From the NCBI GenBank assembly GCA_026785785.1, contig JAJAZI010000238.1:1-5747 (forward strand): a DNA stretch of 5,747 bases. Reading direction: 5' to 3'. This DNA is from Microbacteriaceae bacterium (lineage in GTDB: Bacteria; Actinomycetota; Actinomycetes; Actinomycetales; Microbacteriaceae). This document shows positions 1-5,065 of the stretch, piece after piece (position 1 is the stretch's first letter; each line of letters begins with the position of its first letter). The position numbers were made by a program, and so were the translations under genes. The notes below the pieces were generated by a model. It was not told the origin of the DNA. It did no database searches and was given only the letters and a program-made list of their open reading frames with translations.

Positions 1-12
1 CGTCAAGGGCTG

Positions 13-537
13 ATGACCGCCTACGTCGCGCTGCTGCGCGCGGTCAACGTCGGCGGCACCGGCACGCTGCCGATGGCACGGCTCGCGGAACTCTGCACCG
101 GGCTCGGGCTCGGGAACGTGCGCACCTACATCCAGAGCGGCAACGTCGTCTTCTCGTCACCGTGGTCGGCGGATGCTGCGCGAACGGCACTCGAGATGGC
201 GCTCACCGACGAGCTCGGCACGCCCGCCCAGGTCATCATCCGCACCGCGGCCGAGCTCGAGCGCGCGGTGTCGGCGAACCCGTTCCCCGACGCCGAGGGC
301 GCGAAGGTCGGGGTCATGCTCGCGCAGGAGCCCGTGCCTGCAGCGATCGTCGACGGAGTCTGTGCGCCCGGCGGCGAACAGGTGGTGCCCGGCGAGCGGG
401 AACTCTACGTGTATTACCCAGGCGGCATGGGTCGCTCGAAGCTCACGCTGCCGAAATCGCTCGGCCCGGTCACAGTGCGGAACATGAACACCATGACGAA
501 GCTCGTCGCCCTGACGCGGGACATCCCTGCCGGCTGA
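13..537 (+). CDS. DUF1697 family protein
   Basis: This 174-residue protein has the hallmarks of DUF1697 (PF08002), a family of small soluble cytoplasmic proteins of unknown biochemical function. Visible family blocks are LLRAVNVGG (residues 7-15), VRTYIQSGNVVF (36-47), an NPFP turn (89-92), LYVYYPGGMGRSKL (131-144) and VTVRNMNTMTKL (153-164). Length is normal for the family, so the gene looks complete. The ATG at 13 is preceded by AAGGG at 5-9, a close but usable ribosome binding site. The ATG also overlaps a TGA (11-13) that could end a gene entering from the left; only its last codons (V-K-G) would be in the window, so this cannot be tested. The stop directly abuts the stop of the convergent DUF202 gene. 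No signal peptide or membrane segment is seen. The family assignment is firm; no role can be given. Confidence 0.93.
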   Translation: MTAYVALLRAVNVGGTGTLPMARLAELCTGLGLGNVRTYIQSGNVVFSSPWSADAARTALEMALTDELGTPAQVIIRTAAELERAVSANPFPDAEGAKVGVMLAQEPVPAAIVDGVCAPGGEQVVPGERELYVYYPGGMGRSKLTLPKSLGPVTVRNMNTMTKLVALTRDIPAG

Positions 538-897
538 TCAGCTCGCTGTCGAGGTCCATCTCGACACCACCTCCGACCGGGACACGACGAATACGAACGC
601 GGCAAGCCCGATCAGCACTGCAACCAGCGTCACCGCCGCGATGGACCGGCCCTCGCTGATGGCGGCGGCTGGGTCGTTCATCAAGGCCCGAGTGGCCCGG
701 TGGTAGCGAATTGAGGTGAGCGCATAGGCGGCGCCAACGAGCGCGAGTCCCGGCATCCCGATCAGCAGCGCCGTCAGCGGGTCAGCGATGGCGCCGAACC
801 GGATGGAGACGGCGACTCCCAGCCCGAGCACGAGGCAGGTGCGACGCCACGCGAGGAGCGTGCGCTCCGGCTGCAGCCCCGACTCGAAAATTCGCAT
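538..897 (-). CDS. DUF202 family membrane protein (second of tandem pair, YidG-like)
   Basis: This 119-residue protein is a short DUF202 (PF02656) inner-membrane protein. The family signature sits at the N terminus: GLQPERTLLAWRRT (residues 7-20), comparable to ANERTFLAWIRT in the upstream neighbour. Three hydrophobic segments follow, at about 20-37, 42-62 and 86-106, with a basic loop (RYHRATR, 64-70) between the second and third. The ATG at 897 is five bases after the stop of the upstream DUF202 gene and has no good ribosome binding site of its own, so it is probably translated by reinitiation from the same mRNA. An upstream in-frame ATG at 1035 would add 46 arginine- and histidine-rich residues that are only the shadow of the neighbouring gene, and is rejected. 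E. coli carries a comparable adjacent pair, yidG and yidH. Function is unknown. Confidence 0.88.
   Translation of the reverse strand: MRIFESGLQPERTLLAWRRTCLVLGLGVAVSIRFGAIADPLTALLIGMPGLALVGAAYALTSIRYHRATRALMNDPAAAISEGRSIAAVTLVAVLIGLAAFVFVVSRSEVVSRWTSTAS
547..566 (+). terminator. Possible hairpin terminator after the DUF1697 gene
   Basis: A perfect 7-bp inverted repeat (TGTCGAG / CTCGACA) with a 6-base loop begins ten bases after the DUF1697 stop. It has no T tract, which is common in high-GC actinobacteria. It lies inside the 3' end of the convergent DUF202 gene, so it may be only a coding coincidence. Confidence 0.3.
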
Positions 898-902
898 CCC
901 GC

Positions 903-1262
903 TCACACCAGCAGGCTCCCGACGATGATGCCGACGATTGCGATGGCCGCACCGCTGGTGATCACAGCGCCGATGGCGAGGCCAGGCAGCGGCTGCGCTA
1001 CCCGCATCGATCGCTCGGTCGCGGCCCAGGACCACCAGGCGTGCACGATCGACACCAGCCCCAGGGCGATGAAGATGAGCGCGGAGGCGAGGCGGAGCTC
1101 GGGCTGGATGGGGGCATCCAGCGCTTCCAGCGCGACGCCGGCGAGCAGCAGCGCGAGCGAGGTGCGAATCCAGGCCAGAAAGGTGCGCTCGTTGGCGAGG
1201 CTGAAGCGCGGATCGGGCTCGTCGCCCAGCTCGAACACCCCGCGCGGGAACCGTGATCTCAT
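903..1262 (-). CDS. DUF202 family membrane protein (YidH-like, first of tandem pair)
   Basis: This 119-residue protein matches the YidH branch of DUF202 (PF02656). The conserved block GDEPDPRFSLANERTFLAWI spans residues 13-32 and is followed by three predicted membrane spans at about 29-48, 58-79 and 93-117. The end is very hydrophobic and leaves almost no C-terminal tail. It is the first gene of a two-gene operon with a second DUF202 protein of identical length but divergent sequence. The start at 1262 is supported by a strong -10-like box (TATGCT, minus strand, 1276-1271) eight bases before the ATG and by the absence of a Shine-Dalgarno sequence, which suggests a leaderless or nearly leaderless mRNA. 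The family has no established biochemical role. Confidence 0.92.
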   Translation of the reverse strand: MRSRFPRGVFELGDEPDPRFSLANERTFLAWIRTSLALLLAGVALEALDAPIQPELRLASALIFIALGLVSIVHAWWSWAATERSMRVAQPLPGLAIGAVITSGAAIAIVGIIVGSLLV

Positions 1263-1270
1263 GTGGTCAG

Positions 1271-1276
1271 AGCATA
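1271..1276 (-). promoter_or_regulatory. -10 box of the DUF202 operon (near-leaderless)
   Basis: TATGCT on the minus strand fits the actinobacterial TANNNT -10 consensus and ends eight bases before the ATG at 1262. No convincing -35 element is visible. Transcription would start at or just before the start codon. Confidence 0.5.
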
Positions 1277-1306
1277 CCCGTGGGGCGTGGCGGGCCGGGG
1301 GTGCGG

Positions 1307-1607
1307 CGGTCGGACCCGGTGATCACGACATTGTCGGGTGACCTGCAGCTCCTCTCGGGCGTGACGCTGACCCATCCAGGCAACCACTTTCCCGGCAGCG
1401 CTGTCGCACACGGGGAGGCGGGCGCGGGCGGCAGGGGCGTGCTGCTCGGAGGTCAACCGCATCGTGGAGCACGTCGACAAGTTCGACTTCGACGGGCTCC
1501 CTGGCAACTTCGACAATTTGCTCGGCTCCGGCGCGAAGCGGATCGTGCGAGCCTCGGCCGATCGCCGCACTGCGTGGACAAGAGGAGCGTTGGACGACCT
1601 CCTCTAG
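1307..1607 (+). pseudogene. Remnant of an MBL-fold metallo-hydrolase gene (5' truncated, internal deletion and frameshift)
   Basis: Two pieces of one protein lie in different forward frames. Piece one (about 1313-1447) reads DPVITTLSGDLQLLSGVTLT, then GNHFPGSAVAH and GRGVLL. This resembles the part of metallo-beta-lactamase-fold hydrolases around the conserved G-x-HFPGS metal-ligand histidine. Piece two (about 1446-1607, another frame) reads SEVNRIVEHVDKFDFDGL, GNFDNLLGSGAKRIV and a tail ending W-T-R-G-A-L-D-D-L-L, like the C terminus of the same family. Between them the expected metal-binding L-x-G-D segment and the following loop (some 25-35 residues, from memory of the family) are missing and the frame changes. 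The N-terminal HxHxDH zinc site is absent too: only about 45 bases separate the fragment from the DUF202 start. No start codon or ribosome binding site serves it. The TAG (1605-1607) overlaps the yidC stop in CTAG. The family call is by eye and pseudogene status is inferred from both losses. Confidence 0.78.
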
Positions 1608-2311
1608 CGCCAGTACCGCCGCCGCAGCACCGCCCGCTCGGCGAGGGTCCACACGATCGTGGTCGCGAGGTAGAGGCCGGCGGCGAGGGGAACGAACGCC
1701 GCGAATCCCACGCTGAGAAACGGCAACCAGCTCAGCGCGCGAGTGGCGGGCGTCGGGGCATCCACCAGAAGGCGCAGGGCGATCACCCGGGACACCCACG
1801 ATGCGGCGGCGATGACGGCGAACAGTGTGAGGAACACCACCGCCCCCGGCCAGGCGATCGACCCGAGAAAGGATGCGCCCAGCGGCACCCCGAGCAGGGT
1901 CTCGGTGAGCAGCTCGTTGGCGTGACCGTCGACGGTGGTGCGAATGAACAGGGTATAGATCACCGAGATCACGGGCAGCTGCGCGAGGGTCGGAAGTATG
2001 CCGGCCAGAGGCGACGCATTCTCCTCCTTGTAGAGCGCCATGGTCTTGCGCTGCAGGAGCTCGGGATTCTTCTTGTATTTCAGTTGCAGCGCTCGCAGCC
2101 TCGGCGCGAGCCGGCGGCGCGTGCCCTCGGCCTTGACCTGCGAGATTCCGACGGGAACGAGTGCGAGGCGCACGAGAAGGGTGAGCGCGACGATGGCCAG
2201 CGCCGCGCCAGCTCCCGGGGCGATCGGCTCGAGACACGCGGCGAGCTCCTCGACCGCTGAGTAGGCCGCGGCCAGCAGGGCTGCGAGAACGGGCAGGGTG
2301 AATGGGTCCAC
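1604..2311 (-). CDS. yidC: YidC/Oxa1-family membrane protein insertase (accessory-type)
   Basis: This 235-residue protein has the 60KD_IMP/Oxa1 fold (PF02096), which inserts proteins into the cytoplasmic membrane alone or with SecYEG. Visible parts are an N-terminal hydrophobic segment (4-20), a first conserved span containing TLLVRLALVP with the groove arginine R48 (35-56), the basic cytoplasmic hairpin with LKYKKNPELLQRK (77-89), the span around LPTLAQLPVISVIYTLF (106-122), and spans near 148-172 and 195-222. It lacks the long periplasmic domain of E. coli YidC, as expected in Gram-positives. The GTG at 2311 is chosen because AAGGA lies eight bases upstream and the protein then begins VDPFTLP, a typical start. 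An in-frame ATG at 2365 (253 residues) has GAGG buried in a hairpin and adds a polar R/S/T leader, so it is less likely. The gene follows a DUF6412 gene rather than rnpA, so it is probably a second yidC paralogue. That is inference, since the rest of the genome is not visible. Confidence 0.93.
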   Translation of the reverse strand: MDPFTLPVLAALLAAAYSAVEELAACLEPIAPGAGAALAIVALTLLVRLALVPVGISQVKAEGTRRRLAPRLRALQLKYKKNPELLQRKTMALYKEENASPLAGILPTLAQLPVISVIYTLFIRTTVDGHANELLTETLLGVPLGASFLGSIAWPGAVVFLTLFAVIAAASWVSRVIALRLLVDAPTPATRALSWLPFLSVGFAAFVPLAAGLYLATTIVWTLAERAVLRRRYWR

Positions 2312-2319
2312 GAGGGGAG

Positions 2320-2324
2320 TCCTT
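2320..2324 (-). promoter_or_regulatory. Ribosome binding site deciding the yidC start
   Basis: AAGGA on the minus strand lies eight bases before the GTG at 2311. It is one of the few good Shine-Dalgarno sequences in the window and supports the shorter 235-residue YidC. A weak CTT...AAG pairing could form just upstream, but no strong sequestering stem is visible. Confidence 0.6.
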
Positions 2325-2342
2325 ACGGTCGAAGCGGAGGGG

Positions 2343-2404
2343 GTGGCCGATCGGCCACGCAGCATCCGCCTCAGGCGGTGAGAACTACGCGGCCAGAGGC
2401 CGCG
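2343..2404 (-). promoter_or_regulatory. Array of three inverted repeats across the DUF6412/yidC junction
   Basis: Three perfect inverted repeats follow one another in 62 bases. CGCGGCC-AGA-GGCCGCG (2388-2404) covers the last codons of DUF6412. CCGCCT-C-AGGCGG (2366-2378) lies just past the DUF6412 stop and contains the GAGG in front of the alternative yidC ATG. GTGGCCGATCGGCCAC (2343-2358) is an unbroken 16-base palindrome. None is followed by a T run in the minus direction. They sit where an attenuator or a ribosome-controlled mRNA switch for yidC would be expected. The palindrome could instead bind a dimeric regulator. The repeats are read directly; their role is inference. Confidence 0.55.
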
Positions 2405-2678
2405 CGGAGGGCGCGCGAGTGCGCGGGCGCCCGGCGGTGGCCGGATGCTTCGGCTCCGGAGTCTCCACCAGCCCGCTTTTGTGTTCCCGCGACCTGGAAC
2501 CGATCGTCAGCCGGCGAGCGCCGACGACGACGGCCGCGGCCCGCACCGCGATGGCGGCGACGACGAGAACCGCGGCGATGCCGGCGATCACGAGAGTCGG
2601 CGAGCCGGTCGGGGAGACGGCGAGCGCCACGAACAGGACCGTGGCCAGAATGACCAGCCGTGCCAATAGGGGGCGCAT
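2385..2678 (-). CDS. DUF6412-type small membrane protein, candidate arrest peptide upstream of yidC
   Basis: This 97-residue protein matches my memory of DUF6412, an actinobacterial family often next to yidC, mainly through its tail HPATAGRPRTRAP (78-90). Two hydrophobic stretches (about 6-22 and 26-54), joined by SPTGSPT, form a membrane hairpin. Arginines at 2 and 7 and RR at 55-56 suggest both ends are cytoplasmic. A polar, basic, proline-rich tail follows. R-A-P-S at 88-91 lies near the C terminus, about 35 residues after the second span. The arrest peptides ApcA, ApdA and ApdP share R-A-P-G/P near their C termini, and ApcA belongs upstream of a yidC homologue. By analogy with MifM, translation may pause here unless the span is inserted, controlling yidC. 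That role is inference, and Ser replaces Gly/Pro. The start is supported by TAGCGT six bases before the ATG. It shares an operon with yidC. Confidence 0.85.
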   Translation of the reverse strand: MRPLLARLVILATVLFVALAVSPTGSPTLVIAGIAAVLVVAAIAVRAAAVVVGARRLTIGSRSREHKSGLVETPEPKHPATAGRPRTRAPSARPLAA

Positions 2679-2684
2679 GCTCCG

Positions 2685-2690
2685 ACGCTA
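2685..2690 (-). promoter_or_regulatory. -10 box of the DUF6412-yidC operon (leaderless)
   Basis: TAGCGT on the minus strand ends six bases before the ATG at 2678, so transcription would begin at the A of the start codon. It lies in the octamer GTAGCGTC, which recurs facing the other way at 2722-2729 in front of the MFS gene. No clear -35 element is seen. Confidence 0.6.
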
Positions 2691-2699
2691 CCGCACCGG

Positions 2700-2709
2700 C
2701 GGGCGCCCG
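2700..2709. promoter_or_regulatory. Palindrome between divergent promoters, possible operator
   Basis: CGGGCGCCCG is a perfect 10-base palindrome near the midpoint between the two outward-facing -10 boxes. Both -35 regions overlap it. It could be an operator for a dimeric regulator of both transcripts, but short GC palindromes are frequent in this composition. Confidence 0.25.
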
Positions 2710-2722
2710 GCCATGAGCGGTG

Positions 2723-2728
2723 TAGCGT
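2723..2728 (+). promoter_or_regulatory. -10 box of the MFS gene (near-leaderless)
   Basis: TAGCGT ends ten bases before the GTG at 2739, giving at most a few bases of leader. No Shine-Dalgarno sequence precedes the GTG. The box is the mirror image of the one serving the DUF6412-yidC operon. Confidence 0.45.
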
Positions 2729-2738
2729 CAGTTGAGTT

Positions 2739-4082
2739 GTGACTGACCAGCTGCCCCCCGCCCCGGAACGCGCCACCGCCCCGCAGGGCGTCCGCGCCCA
2801 TTTCGTCGATCTGGCGCCACTGCGCGAAAGCCCCGCGTTCGCGCGGATGTGGATCGGCGGGCTGATCACCGGCATCGGCAGCCAGCTCACCATTGTCGCT
2901 GTCGGCCTGCACATCTACGAGATCACCGAGTCGACCCTCGCGGTGTCACTCGTCGCCGCCTTCGCGCTCGTGCCCATGATTCTCGCCGGCCTCTACGGCG
3001 GCGCACTCGCCGACTCGTTCGACCGCCGCAAGGTCGCCCTGCTTGCGGCCGTGGTGGCGTGGGGTTCGGTGCTCATGCTCGCGGCAGTGTCGTGGCTCGA
3101 CGTGACGCAGCTATGGCCGCTCTACGCGCTGATCACCGTGAACACAGTCGCCTCCACCATGGTCCATGTGGCCCGGCAGGCAATCGTGCCGCGGCTCATC
3201 CGCCGCGAACTGCTGCCCGCCGCCGGAGCGCTCGGCGGTATGGCCGGCGGCATCATGCTCACTGTGGGCCCGGCGCTCGCGGGCGTGCTCGTGGCCTACG
3301 CCGGAGTCAGCTGGACCTACACGATCGACGCGGTGCTGTTCCTCGCCGCCTTCTACGGGCTCTACACCCTGCCCGGCACCCGGCCCGAGGGCGAGAAGCG
3401 CAAGCCCAACCTCGAAACCATCGTCGACGGCATCCGCTTCCTCCAGGAGGCGCCGAATATCCGCGCCTCCTTCCTGATCGACATTTTCGCGATGACGTTC
3501 GGCAACCCGCGGGTGCTGCTCCCCGCCGTCGGGGCCCTGCTCATTGGCGGCGGCGCCGTCACCGTGGGCATCCTCACATCGGCGGTCGCCGTCGGGGTAC
3601 TGCTGATCAGCGTGTTCTCGGGCAGGATCGTCGGCATCAGGCGGCAGGGCATGGCAATGGCGGTTGCGGTTGCCGCGTATGGGGCGAGCATCCTGTTGTT
3701 CGGCGTCGTGCTGCTCGTGACCGCGCTGGTTCCGCACGACGTCGGACCGGACATTGCGGATGCCAGCCTGCCCGCCCTCCTCGCGGGGAGCGTGCTGCTC
3801 GCCCTCTCGGGGGCGACCGACAACGTGAGCATGATCTTTCGAAACACGATGCTGCAGGCGGCCGTTCCGGACGAGATGCGCGGTCGGCTGCAGGGCATCT
3901 TCACCGTCGTCGTGACGGGCGGCCCGCGGGTCGGCGACCTCTACGTCGGCGTGCTGAGCCTCACCGCCCTGCTGTGGTTTCCGCCGCTGCTGGGTGGCCT
4001 GGTCATCATGGTGGCGGCGGCCGTCATTCTGCGGGTGACGCGCTCGCTGCGGGAGTACGACGCGCTGGACCCGCAGCCCTAA
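2739..4082 (+). CDS. MFS transporter, EntS-like (MFS_3 family)
   Basis: This 447-residue major facilitator protein resembles the EntS-like MFS_3 group (PF05977), which includes proton-driven siderophore and drug exporters. A 30-residue polar N terminus precedes about twelve membrane spans. Motif A, GALADSFDRRKV, lies in the loop after span 2 (88-99). The central cytoplasmic loop is basic (EGEKRKPNLETIVDGIRFL, 217-235) and separates the two halves. Group-typical blocks in the second half are SGATDNVSMIFRNTMLQ (357-373) and DEMRGRLQGIF (378-388). The length is typical, with no frameshift. The GTG at 2739 is the first start in the frame after a suitable -10 box; no ribosome binding site precedes it. 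The gene is divergent from DUF6412-yidC and stands alone. Its TAA overlaps the stop of the convergent DUF7002 gene by three bases within CTAA. No siderophore biosynthesis genes or iron-type operator are visible, so the substrate cannot be named. Confidence 0.92.
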   Translation: MTDQLPPAPERATAPQGVRAHFVDLAPLRESPAFARMWIGGLITGIGSQLTIVAVGLHIYEITESTLAVSLVAAFALVPMILAGLYGGALADSFDRRKVALLAAVVAWGSVLMLAAVSWLDVTQLWPLYALITVNTVASTMVHVARQAIVPRLIRRELLPAAGALGGMAGGIMLTVGPALAGVLVAYAGVSWTYTIDAVLFLAAFYGLYTLPGTRPEGEKRKPNLETIVDGIRFLQEAPNIRASFLIDIFAMTFGNPRVLLPAVGALLIGGGAVTVGILTSAVAVGVLLISVFSGRIVGIRRQGMAMAVAVAAYGASILLFGVVLLVTALVPHDVGPDIADASLPALLAGSVLLALSGATDNVSMIFRNTMLQAAVPDEMRGRLQGIFTVVVTGGPRVGDLYVGVLSLTALLWFPPLLGGLVIMVAAAVILRVTRSLREYDALDPQP

Positions 4083-4744
4083 ACGATCCGCTCCAGGATC
4101 TCGTCCCCGCGCATCCACTCGACCCGGATGATGTGGTCGCCGATGTCCCGTACGCCGCCGGGCACACAGAGCTCGGCCACATCCCATGGCGCACAGGTGC
4201 GCCGCGCCTCCCGCGCGCGGTGTCGATAGTCGCCGATCGACTGAAACGTCTCGAGACCCCGTCGGGCCTTGCTGTGGCGCTGGGCGAATCCTGAGTTGAT
4301 GGCGCACAGCTCGATCTCGCGCTCGTGCGCGGCAACGAAATTCGCCGTGTCGATGGTGATGACCGTGTGCGAATCTTTCGTGTATGAGCGCGCGTTGAGC
4401 AGGCCCTCGAGCCGCTCGCGCTGCAGGAAGAAGAACACCCTGGCGCTGAGAACCTCATACCATTGGCCGACCGTCATGCCATCCAGGGCTTCGCCGAGTG
4501 ACGGCTCGTGGATGGGCTTCTGGTCCCGGATGACCGCCGCGGCATGCATCGGATGCTTGAGCACGCGCGACTCCTCGCGTCGTTGCTCGAGCAGCGACGA
4601 GCGGATGCCGGGCTCCACCACCTGCCACTTCTCCACGAGGGCCGCGGTGCTGAGCAATCCGTGGCGCTGGATTGATGGCCAACTTCCGTCCGCGGCCATG
4701 TGGTGCAGTTCGGGGTACGGGCGGGTTAGGTCGGTGGTCAGCAT
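4079..4744 (-). CDS. DUF7002 family protein
   Basis: This 221-residue soluble protein matches my recollection of DUF7002, a family of unknown function found in scattered bacteria. Family-like blocks are ELHHMAADGSWPSIQRHGLL (12-31), VIRDQKP (71-77), a WYEVLSARVFFFL segment (95-107), LLNARSYTKDSHTVITID (115-132) and VPGGVRDIGDHIIRVEWM (194-211). The N-terminal pattern, histidine followed by W-x-x-I-x-x-x-GL, recalls the NAD-binding start of ADP-ribosyltransferase-like folds such as KptA/Tpt1 and DarT. That resemblance is by eye only, and no full catalytic set can be assigned. No signal peptide or membrane segment is seen. The ATG at 4744 is supported by TACGCT exactly six bases upstream and by the lack of a Shine-Dalgarno sequence. 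The gene is apparently monocistronic, with no antitoxin-like partner beside it. Confidence 0.8.
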   Translation of the reverse strand: MLTTDLTRPYPELHHMAADGSWPSIQRHGLLSTAALVEKWQVVEPGIRSSLLEQRREESRVLKHPMHAAAVIRDQKPIHEPSLGEALDGMTVGQWYEVLSARVFFFLQRERLEGLLNARSYTKDSHTVITIDTANFVAAHEREIELCAINSGFAQRHSKARRGLETFQSIGDYRHRAREARRTCAPWDVAELCVPGGVRDIGDHIIRVEWMRGDEILERIV

Positions 4745-4750
4745 GGGTTG

Positions 4751-4756
4751 AGCGTA
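4751..4756 (-). promoter_or_regulatory. -10 box of the DUF7002 gene (leaderless)
   Basis: TACGCT on the minus strand (TANNNT) ends six bases before the ATG at 4744. This is the same spacing as for the DUF6412 and GNAT genes, and predicts an mRNA starting at the ATG. No clear -35 element is seen. Confidence 0.55.
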
Positions 4757-5048
4757 GGCGGTGGCACCTCAGTCCACCGTCCGCAGGCCGAACCCTCAAC
4801 CATGGGCACGAGCACCTGCGCCTACAGAAGGACCGGTACTATCCGGCCCTGACACGGAGAAACCTGCCCCGCGGGCGCAGTGCGCGAACGCGTGTGGTCC
4901 ACCTCCCGCGCGAGCGCGCCCAACCCGCGAAGCTCGCTCGCGACCTCGGCAGAGGGCTCCCGCGCGGGCACCGCGCGCTTCCGCGGGCAGCCTGCGCTTC
5001 CGCTGGCATTACACATTCGCGCGTGGCAGCCACGCCCGTATCGCGCGC
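4757..5048. other. Gene-poor intergenic stretch between DUF7002 and GNAT
   Basis: About 290 bases lie between the DUF7002 promoter and the hairpin following the GNAT gene. All frames give arginine- or proline-rich translations without domain-like blocks. The stretch is very GC-rich and holds short palindromes (CCCGCGCGGG, 4959-4968; GCGTGGC-A-GCCACGC, 5021-5035) and the 10-base direct repeat GCGCTTCCGC at 4975-4984 and 4994-5003. A minus-strand reading near 4870-4960 (PSAEVASELRGLGALAREVD) looks mildly protein-like but has no matching start signal or recognisable family. It could be a decayed gene end or chance. No RNA gene is recognised. Confidence 0.5.
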
Positions 5049-5064
5049 CACCGTGCCCACGGTG
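5049..5064 (-). terminator. Hairpin directly after the GNAT stop
   Basis: CACCGTG-CC-CACGGTG is a perfect 7-bp inverted repeat ending one base beyond the GNAT stop codon (5068-5066). A second repeat (5021-5035) follows 13 bases further on. Neither has a T run. A paired, U-less terminator is plausible in an actinobacterium. Confidence 0.45.
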
Positions 5065-5065
5065 A

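Noticed and set aside
2..13. Last codons (V-K-G-stop) of a gene entering from the left, overlapping the DUF1697 start as TGATG
   Set aside because: Plausible translational coupling, but four codons cannot be distinguished from chance.
1253..2260. Long open forward frame of 335 codons
   Set aside because: Past about 1450 it is the antisense shadow of yidC, rich in Arg, Gly and His with no domain pattern. Only its first part (about 1313-1447) carries real, decayed hydrolase sequence.
2312..2365. N-terminal extension of YidC to an ATG at 2365
   Set aside because: The added polar leader is unlike YidC N termini, and the GTG at 2311 has a better ribosome binding site. It is kept only as an alternative because of the hairpin over its GAGG.
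2849..4294. 481-codon forward frame overlapping the MFS gene
   Set aside because: Arg/His-rich translation typical of an out-of-frame reading of high-GC coding DNA. The MFS frame is clearly the real one.
4837..4842. TACTAT as a forward -10 box
   Set aside because: No start codon lies at a useful distance downstream and no RNA gene is recognisable after it.
4802..4852. Short forward frame of 16 codons starting ATGGGCACG
   Set aside because: No ribosome binding site or -10 box at a leaderless distance. The length is compatible with chance.
4822..5016. Minus-strand 64-codon frame
   Set aside because: The C-terminal half looks mildly protein-like, but there is no start signal, family match or conserved motif. 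Not enough to call a gene.
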